The notes under the pieces were generated by a model. The model saw nothing but the letters and a program-made list of their open reading frames with translations, did no database searches and was not told where the DNA came from. From positions 372,001-436,000 of the forward strand of contig NZ_CP011853.1 of the NCBI RefSeq assembly GCF_001305675.1: 64,000 nucleotides of DNA. The letters run 5' to 3'. The DNA comes from Gordonia phthalatica (GTDB lineage Bacteria; Actinomycetota; Actinomycetes; Mycobacteriales; Mycobacteriaceae). Both the position numbers and the translations under genes were made by a program. This document shows, one piece after another, positions 8,207 to 16,581 of the stretch. How positions within the stretch are numbered: position 1 is the stretch's first letter; each line of letters opens with the position of its first letter.

Positions 8207-8974
8207 TCAGCCGAACTCCTCCGCCCGCCGCCGCAGCAGGCTCCGCGGCGAGAGTCCCGTCAGATCGGTGAACTCGCGCGACATGTGCGACTGGTCCGCG
8301 TAGCCGCAGTCGGCGGCCACGTCGACGGCGGCCCGGCCGGCTTCGAGGCCCGCGCGCGCGGCGTCGAACCTCATCAGCCGAGCCGCCTGCTTGGGGCCGA
8401 TGCCGAACTCGGCGGTGAAGAGCCTGGTCAGGTAGCGGGCGGACCAGCCGGACTGTTCGACGAGCTCGGCGACTGTGACGTCGCCGCGGCGGCGGGCCAG
8501 GTATTCCCATGCGGCGTGGGCATCGTCGAATGGCGCGGCATCGCTTGCGATGTCGACGAGCGCGCCGGCGCAGACCGCGGCGCGGTCGTCCGGGTGGGCC
8601 TGCGCGAGCTGATCGTGCAGTCGTCGTGCGATGTCGGTGTCGATCTGGGCCAGTTCGGACGTGCCGTTCGCCAACTCGCCGACGGGCAGTCCGAACAGTG
8701 CTCGGACGGCGGCGGGGGAGAGGCTCACCTGCACACCCACCTGGCTGCCGTCGTGATGAATGGTGACCGGCCGCAGGTGCATGCCCGCCAGGCAGCAGCG
8801 GAAGGTGTCCGTCTCGCTCCGGCCCTCGGTGCCGAGGACCAGCCCGTCGGCGAGATCGACGATCAGAGTCGCCGTGGCCGACGGCAGACCGAGGTGCTGT
8901 CCCGGACTCCCGCCGGAGATGTCGTACGGCGTGATCTCGACGCCGGTCAGCCGGCGTACGTCCCGAAGCTCCAT
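8207..8974 (-). CDS. AraC family transcriptional regulator
   Basis: A 255-residue protein with a C-terminal double-HTH AraC domain (VTVAELVEQSGWSARYLTRLFTAEFGIGPKQ, then VDVAADCGYADQSHMSREFTDLTGLSP). The ~150-residue N-terminal half, containing a VSLSPAAVRALFG motif, resembles the sensing half of DUF6597/AraC_E-type actinobacterial regulators. Start 8974 has a GGGAGG site. Its first 28 nt overlap the 3' end of the upstream VOC gene, so the two form an operon, and the VOC protein may be its target or partner. Confidence 0.85.
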   Translation of the reverse strand: MELRDVRRLTGVEITPYDISGGSPGQHLGLPSATATLIVDLADGLVLGTEGRSETDTFRCCLAGMHLRPVTIHHDGSQVGVQVSLSPAAVRALFGLPVGELANGTSELAQIDTDIARRLHDQLAQAHPDDRAAVCAGALVDIASDAAPFDDAHAAWEYLARRRGDVTVAELVEQSGWSARYLTRLFTAEFGIGPKQAARLMRFDAARAGLEAGRAAVDVAADCGYADQSHMSREFTDLTGLSPRSLLRRRAEEFG

Positions 8975-9339
8975 ACGTTGCCCTCCCGATCGGCGATGGA
9001 GAAGCCTCGTGATCCATAGTCGGCGTCTTCCATCTCGCGGACAAGGGTCGCGCCCAGCGCCTGCGCCTTCGCGTAGACCTCGTCGGGGTCGGTGACGACG
9101 ACGTACAGGTTGCCGGAGCCGACGGGTCGGCTGAACGTGCTGTCGGCCTTGTTCGCCGAGTGGACCATGACGCGGCCTCCGTCGGGCCACAGCATCTCCG
9201 AGTGCATCACCTCGCCGTCTCCGTCGCCTTCGACGAGGATGCCGGGGAGGAACCCGAGCTGTTCCAACCAGTCGCGCAGGGCGAGCGGGTCGTCGCTGGT
9301 GATGCCCGCCCAGATGTTGGTGTCTCTTCTCTCAGTCAT
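8947..9339 (-). CDS. VOC family (glyoxalase/bleomycin-resistance fold) protein
   Basis: A 130-residue single VOC unit. It opens with ITSDDPLALRDWLEQLGF, the usual first beta-alpha-beta of the fold, and ends with the characteristic YGSRGFSIADREGNVWSFGTY. Members bind a metal or small hydrophobic ligand, and this subgroup is mostly uncharacterised. It is the first gene of a two-gene unit with the AraC regulator at 8974. I cannot assign a substrate. Confidence 0.8.
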   Translation of the reverse strand: MTERRDTNIWAGITSDDPLALRDWLEQLGFLPGILVEGDGDGEVMHSEMLWPDGGRVMVHSANKADSTFSRPVGSGNLYVVVTDPDEVYAKAQALGATLVREMEDADYGSRGFSIADREGNVWSFGTYAG

Positions 9340-9451
9340 GACTCCAGTATCGGATGCCGACCTGCGGCGATCTTGAAGGAATCGGCACGACCGCCCGCAG
9401 GGGGACGTTGGTCTCGTTCGGTCGATCCGCACCGTAGGTTAGGGTCGGCTT

Positions 9452-10543
9452 ATGAGCAAGATGTCTCGATTGATCGTGGTCCTCATCGCCGGACTGACGG
9501 CCGTCTCGTTGACCGCAGTCAGCGTCGCGGACGCCGAGGCGAAGACGTGGAAGCCCGCGATCGCGGTGTACCTGGCCGACGGCACCACTCCGGTCGGCAC
9601 CACGCAACTGCACCCCGGCGATCAGGTGGTCGTCAAGGGCACCGGCTTCGATCCGAACGCCAACACCACCGGCGGCCTGCCGGTTCCGGTGCCGCCGGGC
9701 GTCCCGCACGGCACCTTCGTGACCTTCGGTGCGTTCTCGCCGAACTGGAAGCCGTCGAAGGGCGCCCCCGAATCGGCGCGCACCACCGTCCGGGCGCAGA
9801 CCAAGTGGGCGCTTGCGCGCGACGCGCTGAACCGCGTGCCCGACGTGCCGTTCGACATGCGACGCACCGTCCGCCAGCAGTGGGTGGAACTGAGCCGCGC
9901 GGGCGAGTTCACCGCACGCATCACCCTCGCGACGCCCAAGACCATCCCGGCCGGCGGTCGGTGGGGCGTCTACACCTTCGGTGCGGCGGGGACGGTCAAC
10001 GCCGCTCAGGAACTGATGACGCCGCTGAACTACTCGACGGCTGCAGGCCCGAACACCCCGACTCCCGCCCCGAAGAACCTGGTGTGGGCGTACTCGCCGA
10101 CCTTCGCCGAGACGGTTCGCGGAACCACCGGTGGAGCGCTGTCGGGCAACGGCGGGGCGGCGGTCGACGACGCCGGGCGTCTCTCGTTCGAGCTCGTCGG
10201 CAACACCGTGCGCGACGGCCGCGGCGAACTCCGCTACCGCGGCACCGTCGTCGCCTCGACCAAGTTCCACCTGCTGGAGATCGCCCTCGCCGACCCGATC
10301 ATCCGGATCGACGGCGACCGCGCCGTGCTGACCATGCGCACCTCCACCACCGACATGAACGGCGACGACGTGCTGCGTCGCATCGCGATCGCCGACCTGT
10401 CGCTGAGTCCGGCGCAGGTGGCACGACTGTCCCGCGGCGACGACGTCACCGGCGTCGCCGCGTCGTTCCGCCGCGGCATCACACCGACCTCGCTCGCCGC
10501 GCTGTCGCTCGGCACGGCGTCGCCGGTGAACATCACGTTCTGA
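9452..10543 (+). CDS. Secreted HtaA-domain protein
   Basis: A 363-residue exported protein with a signal peptide (LIVVLIAGLTAVSLTAVSVADAEA). An Ig-like module follows, around LHPGDQVVVKGTGFDPNAN. A C-terminal segment of about 140 residues then matches the HtaA pattern: VWAYSPTFAETVRG, SGNGGAAVDDAGRLSFELVG, ELRYRGTVVAS and LADPIIRIDGDRAVL. HtaA domains bind heme at the cell surface in Corynebacterium. Unlike HtaA, this protein has no C-terminal membrane anchor and no adjacent hmuTUV transporter, so it is either a soluble heme-binding protein or a domain recruited for another use. A TAGGTT box lies 11 nt before the ATG. Confidence 0.65.
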   Translation: MSKMSRLIVVLIAGLTAVSLTAVSVADAEAKTWKPAIAVYLADGTTPVGTTQLHPGDQVVVKGTGFDPNANTTGGLPVPVPPGVPHGTFVTFGAFSPNWKPSKGAPESARTTVRAQTKWALARDALNRVPDVPFDMRRTVRQQWVELSRAGEFTARITLATPKTIPAGGRWGVYTFGAAGTVNAAQELMTPLNYSTAAGPNTPTPAPKNLVWAYSPTFAETVRGTTGGALSGNGGAAVDDAGRLSFELVGNTVRDGRGELRYRGTVVASTKFHLLEIALADPIIRIDGDRAVLTMRTSTTDMNGDDVLRRIAIADLSLSPAQVARLSRGDDVTGVAASFRRGITPTSLAALSLGTASPVNITF

Positions 10544-10551
10544 TTCGGACC

Positions 10552-10581
10552 CGCATCCGCGACGCGGCCGTCGCGGATGCG
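10552..10581 (+). terminator. Hairpin after the HtaA-protein gene
   Basis: CGCATCCGCGAC and its exact complement form a 12-bp stem with a 6-nt loop, with no T-run. It ends directly against the -10 box of the next gene. Confidence 0.5.
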
Positions 10582-10587
10582 TAGGCT
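10582..10587 (+). promoter_or_regulatory. -10 box of a leaderless start (gene at 10594)
   Basis: TAGGCT ends 6 nt before GTG 10594, and there is no ribosome site. Confidence 0.6.
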
Positions 10588-10593
10588 CGGCGT

Positions 10594-11736
10594 GTGAACT
10601 CCGCGCGGGACGGTCGACGATCGGTCGGTGACCCCGCGTGGGTCGAGGACCAGGTCCACCCAGGGGTCCGCGTGGCCGCCGCCTGGACGTGGCGGCTCCT
10701 CATCATCGGTGCCGGACTGTTCGTGCTCGGCAAGATCTTCCTCCGCTTCGAAGAGGTCTTCGTCCCCGTCGCCATCGCGATCCTGATGTCGGCGCTGCTG
10801 GAACCGATCGTGGGCTGGCTGACCCGACGTCGTATCCCCCGCTCGATCGGGGTGCTGTTCACCGTCGTCCTGACGCTCGCCGTGCTCGCGGCAGGTCTCA
10901 CCTTCGTCGTTCAACAGCTGATCACCGGCATCCCGCGGATGTCGGGCGACATCGCCAACTCCATCTCCAAAGTCCGCACCTGGCTGGAGAACGGGCCGCT
11001 CGGCGTCAACTCCGACACCATCCGCAAGGCCAGCGACAACGTCATCTCGTGGTTGCAGGCGCATGAGGCGACCATCGCGACGGGTGCCATCGACACCGCC
11101 ACCGTCGTCACCAAGCTGGCCACGGCCGCGCTGCTGACCGTCTTTCTCTTGATCTTCTTCCTGTACGACGGCCGACGGATGTGGGAGTACTTCACCCGCC
11201 TGGTGCCGCGCGCCCATCGCGAGCACATTCGCGGCGCCGGTGAGGCAGGGTTCCACACGCTGCAGTCGTACGTCCGCGCCACCGTGCTCGTCGCCCTGAT
11301 CGACGCGATCGGCATCGCCATCGGCCTGGCGATCCTGCGCGTGCCGATGGTGATGCCGTTGACCGCGCTGATCTTCCTCGGCGCCTTCATTCCGATCATC
11401 GGCTCGATGGCAGCGGGTTCCATCGCGGTCCTCATCGCGCTCGCCACGCAGGGCTGGTTCACCGCGCTGCTGGTGGTCGTGGTGCTGATCGTCGTGATGC
11501 AGGTCGAGAGCCACGTGCTCCAACCCTTCCTGATGGGGCGGTCGGTGAAGCTGCACCCGGTCGCGGTGATCATCGTCATCGCCGCGGGCATCATGTTCGC
11601 CGGTGTCGTCGGCGGTCTGCTGGCCGTTCCGGTCCTCGCGTTCCTCAACACCGCGGTCGGCTATCGGCCCGACGTCGCCGACACGGATGCGCTGGTCGAC
11701 GAGCCCGTCGACCTGGAACCGCCGCCCGATGCCTGA
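10594..11736 (+). CDS. AI-2E family transporter-like membrane protein
   Basis: A 380-residue polytopic protein of the AI-2E/PerM family (PF01594). Hydrophobic segments cover about residues 30-90, then a soluble stretch (TWLENGPLGVNSDTIRKASDNV), then a cluster of helices including LIFLGAFIPIIGSMAAGS and ESHVLQPFLMGRSVKLHPVAV, the most conserved part of the family. Family members have been linked to AI-2 export, Na+/H+ antiport and permease roles, so the name does not fix the substrate. The GTG start lies 6 nt after a TAGGCT box. The stop overlaps the next start by 8 nt. Confidence 0.85.
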   Translation: MNSARDGRRSVGDPAWVEDQVHPGVRVAAAWTWRLLIIGAGLFVLGKIFLRFEEVFVPVAIAILMSALLEPIVGWLTRRRIPRSIGVLFTVVLTLAVLAAGLTFVVQQLITGIPRMSGDIANSISKVRTWLENGPLGVNSDTIRKASDNVISWLQAHEATIATGAIDTATVVTKLATAALLTVFLLIFFLYDGRRMWEYFTRLVPRAHREHIRGAGEAGFHTLQSYVRATVLVALIDAIGIAIGLAILRVPMVMPLTALIFLGAFIPIIGSMAAGSIAVLIALATQGWFTALLVVVVLIVVMQVESHVLQPFLMGRSVKLHPVAVIIVIAAGIMFAGVVGGLLAVPVLAFLNTAVGYRPDVADTDALVDEPVDLEPPPDA

Positions 11737-12235
11737 CTTCGACCTCACGATCGCCGAGATCCGCGCCGTCACCGAGTACGCGCTCGCCGCCGCGCGCAGG
11801 GTGTCCGGACTGCTCGACGACCCTCGACCACGTGCCGCTCTCGACGCCGCCGCGCTGTTCGTCGACGGCGCACCCCGATCCACGCTGCAGCGGACCGCTG
11901 CGCTCGACGCTCACCGTGCCGCTCACGACGCTGCTTCCGAGAGTGCGGCGTGCGCCGCTCATGCCGCGGGCGACGCCTGCGCCGCCGCCTACCTGCACCC
12001 GCTCGCGCAGGCGACCCAGGTCGGCCATATCCTCCGTGCGAGCGCGTACGCCGCCGTCGCCGTCGAACTCGCCGACGACGACCCGGCAGCGGGCGACCGC
12101 ATCGTCGCCGAGGAGGCCCGGCGGATGCCCGCGGTCGTGCTCGACGTGCTGCGCCGCTATCCGTCCGCGCCGACCGGTCGGACTCGCGTCGCGCAGCGGA
12201 TGACGATGCTCGACGGCCTGCTGCGGTCGCGCTGA
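11729..12235 (+). CDS. All-helical protein resembling Imm5-like putative immunity proteins
   Basis: A 168-residue Ala/Arg-rich helical protein. The pattern RPRAALDAAALFVDG, then HRAAHDAASESAACAAHAAG and then ASAYAAVAVELA matches my recollection of the actinobacterial putative immunity protein (Imm5-like) family, in which stacked helices carry AARAAAHAA repeats. No signal peptide or membrane helix is seen. It overlaps the AI-2E-type gene by 8 nt and is surely cotranscribed with it, yet no toxin gene is nearby. The function is therefore open, and the family call is tentative. Confidence 0.45.
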   Translation: MPDFDLTIAEIRAVTEYALAAARRVSGLLDDPRPRAALDAAALFVDGAPRSTLQRTAALDAHRAAHDAASESAACAAHAAGDACAAAYLHPLAQATQVGHILRASAYAAVAVELADDDPAAGDRIVAEEARRMPAVVLDVLRRYPSAPTGRTRVAQRMTMLDGLLRSR

Positions 12236-12311
12236 GGCCGCCGCGCCGGCACGCGAATGTGATTACGCTGGACCGGGATCGATCTCCGTACACCGTCAGG
12301 AAGAGGAGAGC

Positions 12312-14045
12312 ATGAGTTACACCGTCGCCGATCTGATCGTCGAGACCATCGCCGCCGCCGGAGTGGAACGGATCTACGGGATCCCCGGAGACTCGCTCAA
12401 CGGTTTCACCGACGTCCTCCGCACCTCGGACTCCCTCTCGTGGGTCCACGTCCGGCACGAGGAGGGCGCTGCGTTCGCCGCGTCGGGCGAAGCCGCGATC
12501 ACCGGCGGTCTCGCGGTCTGCGCGGGCAGTTGCGGGCCCGGCAACCTGCATCTGATCAACGGTCTCTACGACGCCCACCGCTCCCGGGTCCCGGTGCTCG
12601 CGATCGCGGCGCAGATCCCCGCCGCCAATGTCGGCACCACCTATTTCCAGGAGACGCACCCGGAACAGATCTTCGCCGAGTGCAGCGCCTACTGCGAGAC
12701 CGTCAACACCGTCGAGCAGCTCCCGCACCTCATCGACATCGCGATTCGGACCGCCGTCGAGCAGCGCGACGTCGCCGTCCTCGTGATCCCCGGCGAGCTG
12801 TTCCTCGCCAAGATCGACCGGCCCGATCGCGTCACCCGGATCCGCGCCGCCGCCACCGTCATGCACCCCGCCGTCGAACCGCTCCGCCTCGCCGCCATTC
12901 GACTCAATGAGTCGCGCCGCGTCACGATCCTCGCCGGGGCGGGCGTCGCCGGCGCCCACGCCGAACTCATCGCGATGGCGGCTGCTCTCAAGGCGCCGAT
13001 CGTGCACGCCCTCCGCGGCAAGGAGCACATCGAGTACGACAATCCGTACGACGTCGGCATGACCGGGTTGCTCGGCTTCTCGTCCGGATACCGGGCCATC
13101 GAGAACTGCGACACCCTGCTCATGGTCGGCACCGACTTCCCATACCCGCAGTTCCTGCCGTCCAAGGCGTTCACCATTCAGCTCGACGTCCGTGGCAGTC
13201 AGATCGGCCGCCGCTGCCGCGTCGACCTGCCGCTCGTCGGCTCCGTCGTCGACACCCTGCCCTTGCTCACCGAGCGGATCGCAGCCGATCGCGACGACGC
13301 GCACCTGACGGCCGCCCGTGAACACTACGCCCGAACCCGGGCCGGGCTCGACGATCTCGCCACCCCGTCCGACACCGGCGACCCGATCCACCCGCAGTAC
13401 CTGACCACGCTGCTGTCCGACGCCGCCGACGATGACACCGTCTTCATTCCCGACGTCGGGTCACCGGTCGTGTGGGCGGCCCGCTACCTGCGCATGAACG
13501 GGAGACGGCGGCTCATCGGCTCATTCAGCCACGGCTCCATGGCGAACGCCGTCTCGCAGGCTGTCGGGGTCTCGGCCGTCGACCGACGCCGACAGGTCAT
13601 CGCCATGGCCGGCGACGGCGGCCTCGCCATGCTGCTCGGCGAACTCCTCACGCTGGTACAAAACGACCTGCCGGTGAAGGTGGTCGTCTACGACAACTCG
13701 TCTCTCAACTTCGTCGAACTGGAGATGAAGGCCGCCGGGTTCGTCACGTTCGGCACCGACCTCACGAACCCCGACTTCGCGGCCCTCGCCCAGTCCGTCG
13801 GCATCTGGGGCCGCCGAGTCACCGAGTCCGCCGACCTGCCCGCAGCCGTCCGCGACTTCCTCGCGCACGACGGCCCCGCCCTCCTCGACGTCACCACCGC
13901 CCGTCAGGAGCTGTCGATCCCGCCGACCATCTCCGTCGCCCAGGCCAAGGGTTTCGCGCTCTACGCGCTGCGGACCGTGATGTCCGGCCGCGGCGACGAA
14001 CTGGTCGACCTCGCCGAGACGAACCTGTTCAAGCGGCTGTTCTGA
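12312..14045 (+). CDS. poxB: Pyruvate dehydrogenase (quinone), PoxB type
   Basis: A 577-residue thiamine-diphosphate flavoenzyme. The N-terminal Pyr domain (YGIPGDSLNGF, VRHEEGAAFAASGEA) has the catalytic Glu in RHEE. The central FAD-binding domain includes VTILAGAGVAGAH. The C-terminal PP domain has GDGGLAMLLGELLTL followed by NSSLNF, the ThDP-magnesium motif. The product oxidatively decarboxylates pyruvate to acetate and passes electrons to the quinone pool. The final segment (DLAETNLFKRLF) is the membrane-associating tail region. An AGGAAGAGGAGA site precedes ATG 12312, and a TACGCT box is at 12264-12269. Related acetolactate synthases are excluded by the overall motif set. Confidence 0.88.
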   Translation: MSYTVADLIVETIAAAGVERIYGIPGDSLNGFTDVLRTSDSLSWVHVRHEEGAAFAASGEAAITGGLAVCAGSCGPGNLHLINGLYDAHRSRVPVLAIAAQIPAANVGTTYFQETHPEQIFAECSAYCETVNTVEQLPHLIDIAIRTAVEQRDVAVLVIPGELFLAKIDRPDRVTRIRAAATVMHPAVEPLRLAAIRLNESRRVTILAGAGVAGAHAELIAMAAALKAPIVHALRGKEHIEYDNPYDVGMTGLLGFSSGYRAIENCDTLLMVGTDFPYPQFLPSKAFTIQLDVRGSQIGRRCRVDLPLVGSVVDTLPLLTERIAADRDDAHLTAAREHYARTRAGLDDLATPSDTGDPIHPQYLTTLLSDAADDDTVFIPDVGSPVVWAARYLRMNGRRRLIGSFSHGSMANAVSQAVGVSAVDRRRQVIAMAGDGGLAMLLGELLTLVQNDLPVKVVVYDNSSLNFVELEMKAAGFVTFGTDLTNPDFAALAQSVGIWGRRVTESADLPAAVRDFLAHDGPALLDVTTARQELSIPPTISVAQAKGFALYALRTVMSGRGDELVDLAETNLFKRLF

Positions 14046-14069
14046 GGGGATGACCGCGCCGGCCGGACC

Positions 14070-14135
14070 GGGCATGTCGAATCTTGTCGATCCACTGGGC
14101 CTGGAGCCCGATGGATCGACAAGATTCTGATGCCC
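14070..14135. terminator. Long bidirectional hairpin between convergent genes
   Basis: The arms at 14079-14100 and 14106-14127 (22 nt, two adjacent mismatches) begin GAATCTTGTCGATCC. Outer GGGCAT/ATGCCC (14070-14075, 14130-14135) extends the stem. The loop is CTGGA and there is no T-run. It lies between poxB and the convergent AlkD-like gene. Confidence 0.65.
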
Positions 14136-14149
14136 GCGGGCCGTCCCGG

Positions 14150-14815
14150 TCAGCCCTCGCTGCGTCGCACCATCTCCGCGATCCAGATCGGCGCATACGG
14201 TGACGTGCAGTTCGGCGGCGTCGGGTAGTCCTTCAAGACCTCGAGGCGTTCCCCGATCTCGATCGCTCGACCGCGCAGCTCCGGATGCGCGATGCCGATC
14301 TGGGCGAGCGTCTCGTTCATCGACCACTGCAGTCGTTCCGGCGCATCGCCCATCTCGGCGTCGATCGTTTCCAGCAGGGCGTCGAGATCCAGTCCGTCGG
14401 CGTCCTTCGCCGCCCGGACGCTGGTCAGATGCCACCCCGCGCTCGCTACGACCGGATCGTCGTCGGCCATCCACCGCAGGCGGAGCTCCTCCGCGTGCTT
14501 GCTCTTCTTCACCAGATTCGCCAGCACCCAGCCGTGCACCTTCGGCGTCCGCGACTCCCGCAACAGCCCGTCGAGCTCATCCACCGAATAGTCACGTGGT
14601 CGGCTCACCAGGATCGCGAGCAGTCGTGCCGCAGTGTCACCCGTCGCCCACAACTCCCGCGCCAACTCCGGTTGCGCCTTCAGCCGTTTCGCGACCGCCC
14701 GCAACTTCGTGAGATTCACGCCGTGATCGTCACCGTGCCGCTCATTGACCGCGCGGACCTTCGGATCCTCCAGGGCAGCGAGTTCGGTGAGGACGTCGGA
14801 GAGCTCGGGGTGCAT
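14150..14815 (-). CDS. AlkD-like DNA alkylation repair (HEAT-repeat) protein
   Basis: A 221-residue protein of the DNA alkylation repair family (PF08713). It has VNLTKLRAVAKRLKAQPELARELWATGDTAARLLA near residue 35, then VDELDGLLRESRTPKVHGWVLANLVKKS and VVASAGWHLTSVR, in the helical-repeat pattern of AlkD/YwqJ-type DNA glycosylases. AlkD proteins excise bulky alkylated bases without base flipping. This C-terminal version is common in actinobacteria, but its activity there is not established. ATG 14815 follows a TACCCT box by 7 nt with no ribosome site. It is convergent with poxB. Confidence 0.75.
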   Translation of the reverse strand: MHPELSDVLTELAALEDPKVRAVNERHGDDHGVNLTKLRAVAKRLKAQPELARELWATGDTAARLLAILVSRPRDYSVDELDGLLRESRTPKVHGWVLANLVKKSKHAEELRLRWMADDDPVVASAGWHLTSVRAAKDADGLDLDALLETIDAEMGDAPERLQWSMNETLAQIGIAHPELRGRAIEIGERLEVLKDYPTPPNCTSPYAPIWIAEMVRRSEG

Positions 14816-14822
14816 GGGGGTG

Positions 14823-14828
14823 AGGGTA
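14823..14828 (-). promoter_or_regulatory. -10 box of a leaderless start (gene at 14815)
   Basis: TACCCT on the minus strand ends 7 nt before ATG 14815. Confidence 0.6.
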
Positions 14829-14886
14829 GTGGGGGTTCGGTGTCTGTGCTGGTCCGGGGTTCCCCGCTTCGCTGGAACCTTGTGTC

Positions 14887-14904
14887 GCGGAGGATAGGGG
14901 ACTC
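14887..14904 (-). repeat. Copy of the tRNA-Ser 3' end
   Basis: These 18 nt match 17 of 18 positions with the 3' end of the tRNA-Ser gene 100 nt away (the run GCGGAGGATAGGGGA is shared). Partial duplicates of a tRNA 3' end are typical of integration-site scars, but no integrase or element lies between the copies. The rest of 14829-14949 holds no gene that I can see. Confidence 0.45.
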
Positions 14905-14949
14905 CGTCGCTTCGCTCCTCCTCGAATCGCCGTGTCCGAATGCAAAGGC

Positions 14950-14992
14950 AAAAGTCCCCCGCCGTCGAGGAACTCGACGGCGGGGGACTTTT
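14950..14992. terminator. Intrinsic terminator of tRNA-Ser
   Basis: A perfect 20-bp stem (14950-14969 with 14973-14992; core GTCCCCCGCCGTCGAG) with a 3-nt loop has A-runs on the left and T-runs on the right. It therefore resembles an intrinsic terminator in both directions. The tRNA transcript reaches it from the right. Confidence 0.85.
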
Positions 14993-14999
14993 CCCTTTG

Positions 15000-15085
15000 C
15001 GGAGGATAGGGGATTCGAACCCCTGAGGGCTATTAACCCAACCCGCGTTCCAGGCGAGCGCCATAGGCCACTAGGCGAATCCTCC
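15000..15085 (-). tRNA. tRNA-Ser (anticodon GGA)
   Basis: On the minus strand the acceptor stem GGAGGAT pairs with ATCCTCC, and the discriminator base is G. The anticodon loop CTGGAAC gives GGA. A long variable arm (about GGGTTGGGTTAATAGCCC) and a T arm GGGGTTCGAATCCCC complete a class II serine tRNA. CCA is not encoded. Confidence 0.96.
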
Positions 15086-15147
15086 GAGCAGAAACGATCG
15101 TAACGGGTGGGGTGGGTGGATCCCAAAACGACCCGCTACACTGATCT

Positions 15148-15238
15148 ACGGATCCCGCGCGGCGTGCATCCTGTGAACTCCCCCAGGGCCGGAAGGCAGC
15201 AAGGGTCAACGGGCTCTCTCGGGTGCGCGGGGTCCTCT
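15148..15238 (+). ncRNA. ffs: Signal recognition particle RNA (4.5S type)
   Basis: The conserved domain IV apex CAGGGCCGGAAGGCAGCA lies at about 15184-15201. It is flanked by complementary arms that close with GGATCCCGCGC (15150-15160) and GCGCGGGGTCC (15225-15235). The terminal TTAATTTTTAG supplies a U-rich end. A TACACT -10 box lies near 15137. The RNA scaffolds Ffh for membrane targeting. In related genomes it lies near the same tRNA-Ser, aminotransferase and dnaX genes. Confidence 0.95.
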
Positions 15239-15299
15239 TAATTTTTAGACGGCGCGGACAGCTACAACCGCGCACCACGGTCTGTGGGAGAGGTCCACG

Positions 15300-16571
15300 T
15301 TGAACTTTCACTCGATGAGTGTCGACCAACTCCGAACCACCCAGGAAGATCTGCGCAAGCGTTACGCGACGCTGCAGGCCGCCGGGCTCAAGCTCGACCT
15401 CACCCGCGGCAAGCCTGCGCCCGACCAGCTCGACCTCTCCAACGAGATGCTGTCGCTGCCGGGCGAGACCTACACCAGCCCCGACGGCGTCGACTGCCGC
15501 AACTACGGTGGCGTCACCGGACTCCTCGGCCTCCGCGAGATCTTCGGCGAACTTCTCGGCACCGGCACCGAACGCACCATCGCGCTCGGCAACGCCAGCC
15601 TGCAGGCCATGCACGACATCACCGTCCACTCCCTCCTCGGCGGCAATCCCGACTCCGACCAGCCGTGGTCCACGCAACCCATCAAGTTCCTGTGCCCCGC
15701 CCCCGGCTACGACCGCCACTTCGGCATCACCGAGCGCTACGGCATCGAGATGATCACCGTCCCGATGAACCCCGACGGCCCCGACGTCGACGCCTGCGCC
15801 GCGCTCGTCGCCGCCGACCCGTCCATCAAGGGCATGTGGCTGGTCCCCACCTTCTCCAACCCCACCGGCTACACGGTGTCCGAGGAGGTGGCCCGCCGCC
15901 TCGTCGCGATGCCCGCCGCCCCCGACTTCCGCATCTACTGGGACAACGCGTACGCCGTTCACACGCTGGTCGACGAGACGCCGACCCCGCTGCCGATCCT
16001 CGACTTCGCGGAGGAGGCAGGCAACCCCAACCGCGTGTACGTCTTCGCCTCCACCAGCAAGATCACGTTCGCCGGAGCCGGTGTCGCGTTCTTCGCGTCG
16101 TCCAAGACCAACATCGACTGGTTCACCAAGAACCTCGGCGTCTCCACCATCGGCCCCGACAAGCTCAACCAGCTGCGGCACCTGATGTTCCTGCGCGACG
16201 CCGACGGCGTCCGCGCTCACATGGCCCGCCACCGCGCACTGATCGCACCCAAGTTCGCGAAGGTCCTCGAGATCCTCGAAGACCGCCTCGCCGACAGCAA
16301 GATCGCGTCCTGGACCCATCCCGAGGGCGGCTACTTCATCAGCCTCGACGTGATCGACGGCGCCGCCGCCCGCACCATCGCACTCGCGAAGGACGCGGGC
16401 ATCGCGCTGACCGCCGCCGGCTCCACGTTCCCGTACAAGAAGGACCCGCGCGACGAGAACATCCGCCTCGCGCCGACCTTCCCGTCGATCGACGAACTGG
16501 CTACCGCGATGGACGGCGTCGCCACGTGCGCGCTGCTCGCCGCGACCGAGGTGCTGCTGGACGCAGAGTAA
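15300..16571 (+). CDS. Aspartate aminotransferase, Rv3722c type
   Basis: A 423-residue PLP-dependent fold-type I aminotransferase of the actinobacterial subgroup represented by Rv3722c, the main aspartate aminotransferase of M. tuberculosis. LDLTRGKPAPDQLDLSNEML near residue 30 and the PTFSNPTGY motif are seen, and the PLP Lys is in ASTSKITFAGAG (about residue 258). The reaction links glutamate/2-oxoglutarate to aspartate/oxaloacetate and so supplies ask and asd further along. TTG 15300 is chosen because GGAGAGG lies upstream and the N-terminus then matches the family; ATG 15315 is an alternative. It lies directly before the GT87 gene and dnaX. Confidence 0.85.
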   Translation: MNFHSMSVDQLRTTQEDLRKRYATLQAAGLKLDLTRGKPAPDQLDLSNEMLSLPGETYTSPDGVDCRNYGGVTGLLGLREIFGELLGTGTERTIALGNASLQAMHDITVHSLLGGNPDSDQPWSTQPIKFLCPAPGYDRHFGITERYGIEMITVPMNPDGPDVDACAALVAADPSIKGMWLVPTFSNPTGYTVSEEVARRLVAMPAAPDFRIYWDNAYAVHTLVDETPTPLPILDFAEEAGNPNRVYVFASTSKITFAGAGVAFFASSKTNIDWFTKNLGVSTIGPDKLNQLRHLMFLRDADGVRAHMARHRALIAPKFAKVLEILEDRLADSKIASWTHPEGGYFISLDVIDGAAARTIALAKDAGIALTAAGSTFPYKKDPRDENIRLAPTFPSIDELATAMDGVATCALLAATEVLLDAE

Positions 16572-16581
16572 GCGTGCGGCC

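Noticed and set aside
14905..14949. A degenerate second tRNA gene beside tRNA-Ser
   Set aside because: Only the 3' 18 nt match. The remaining sequence cannot be folded into a cloverleaf.
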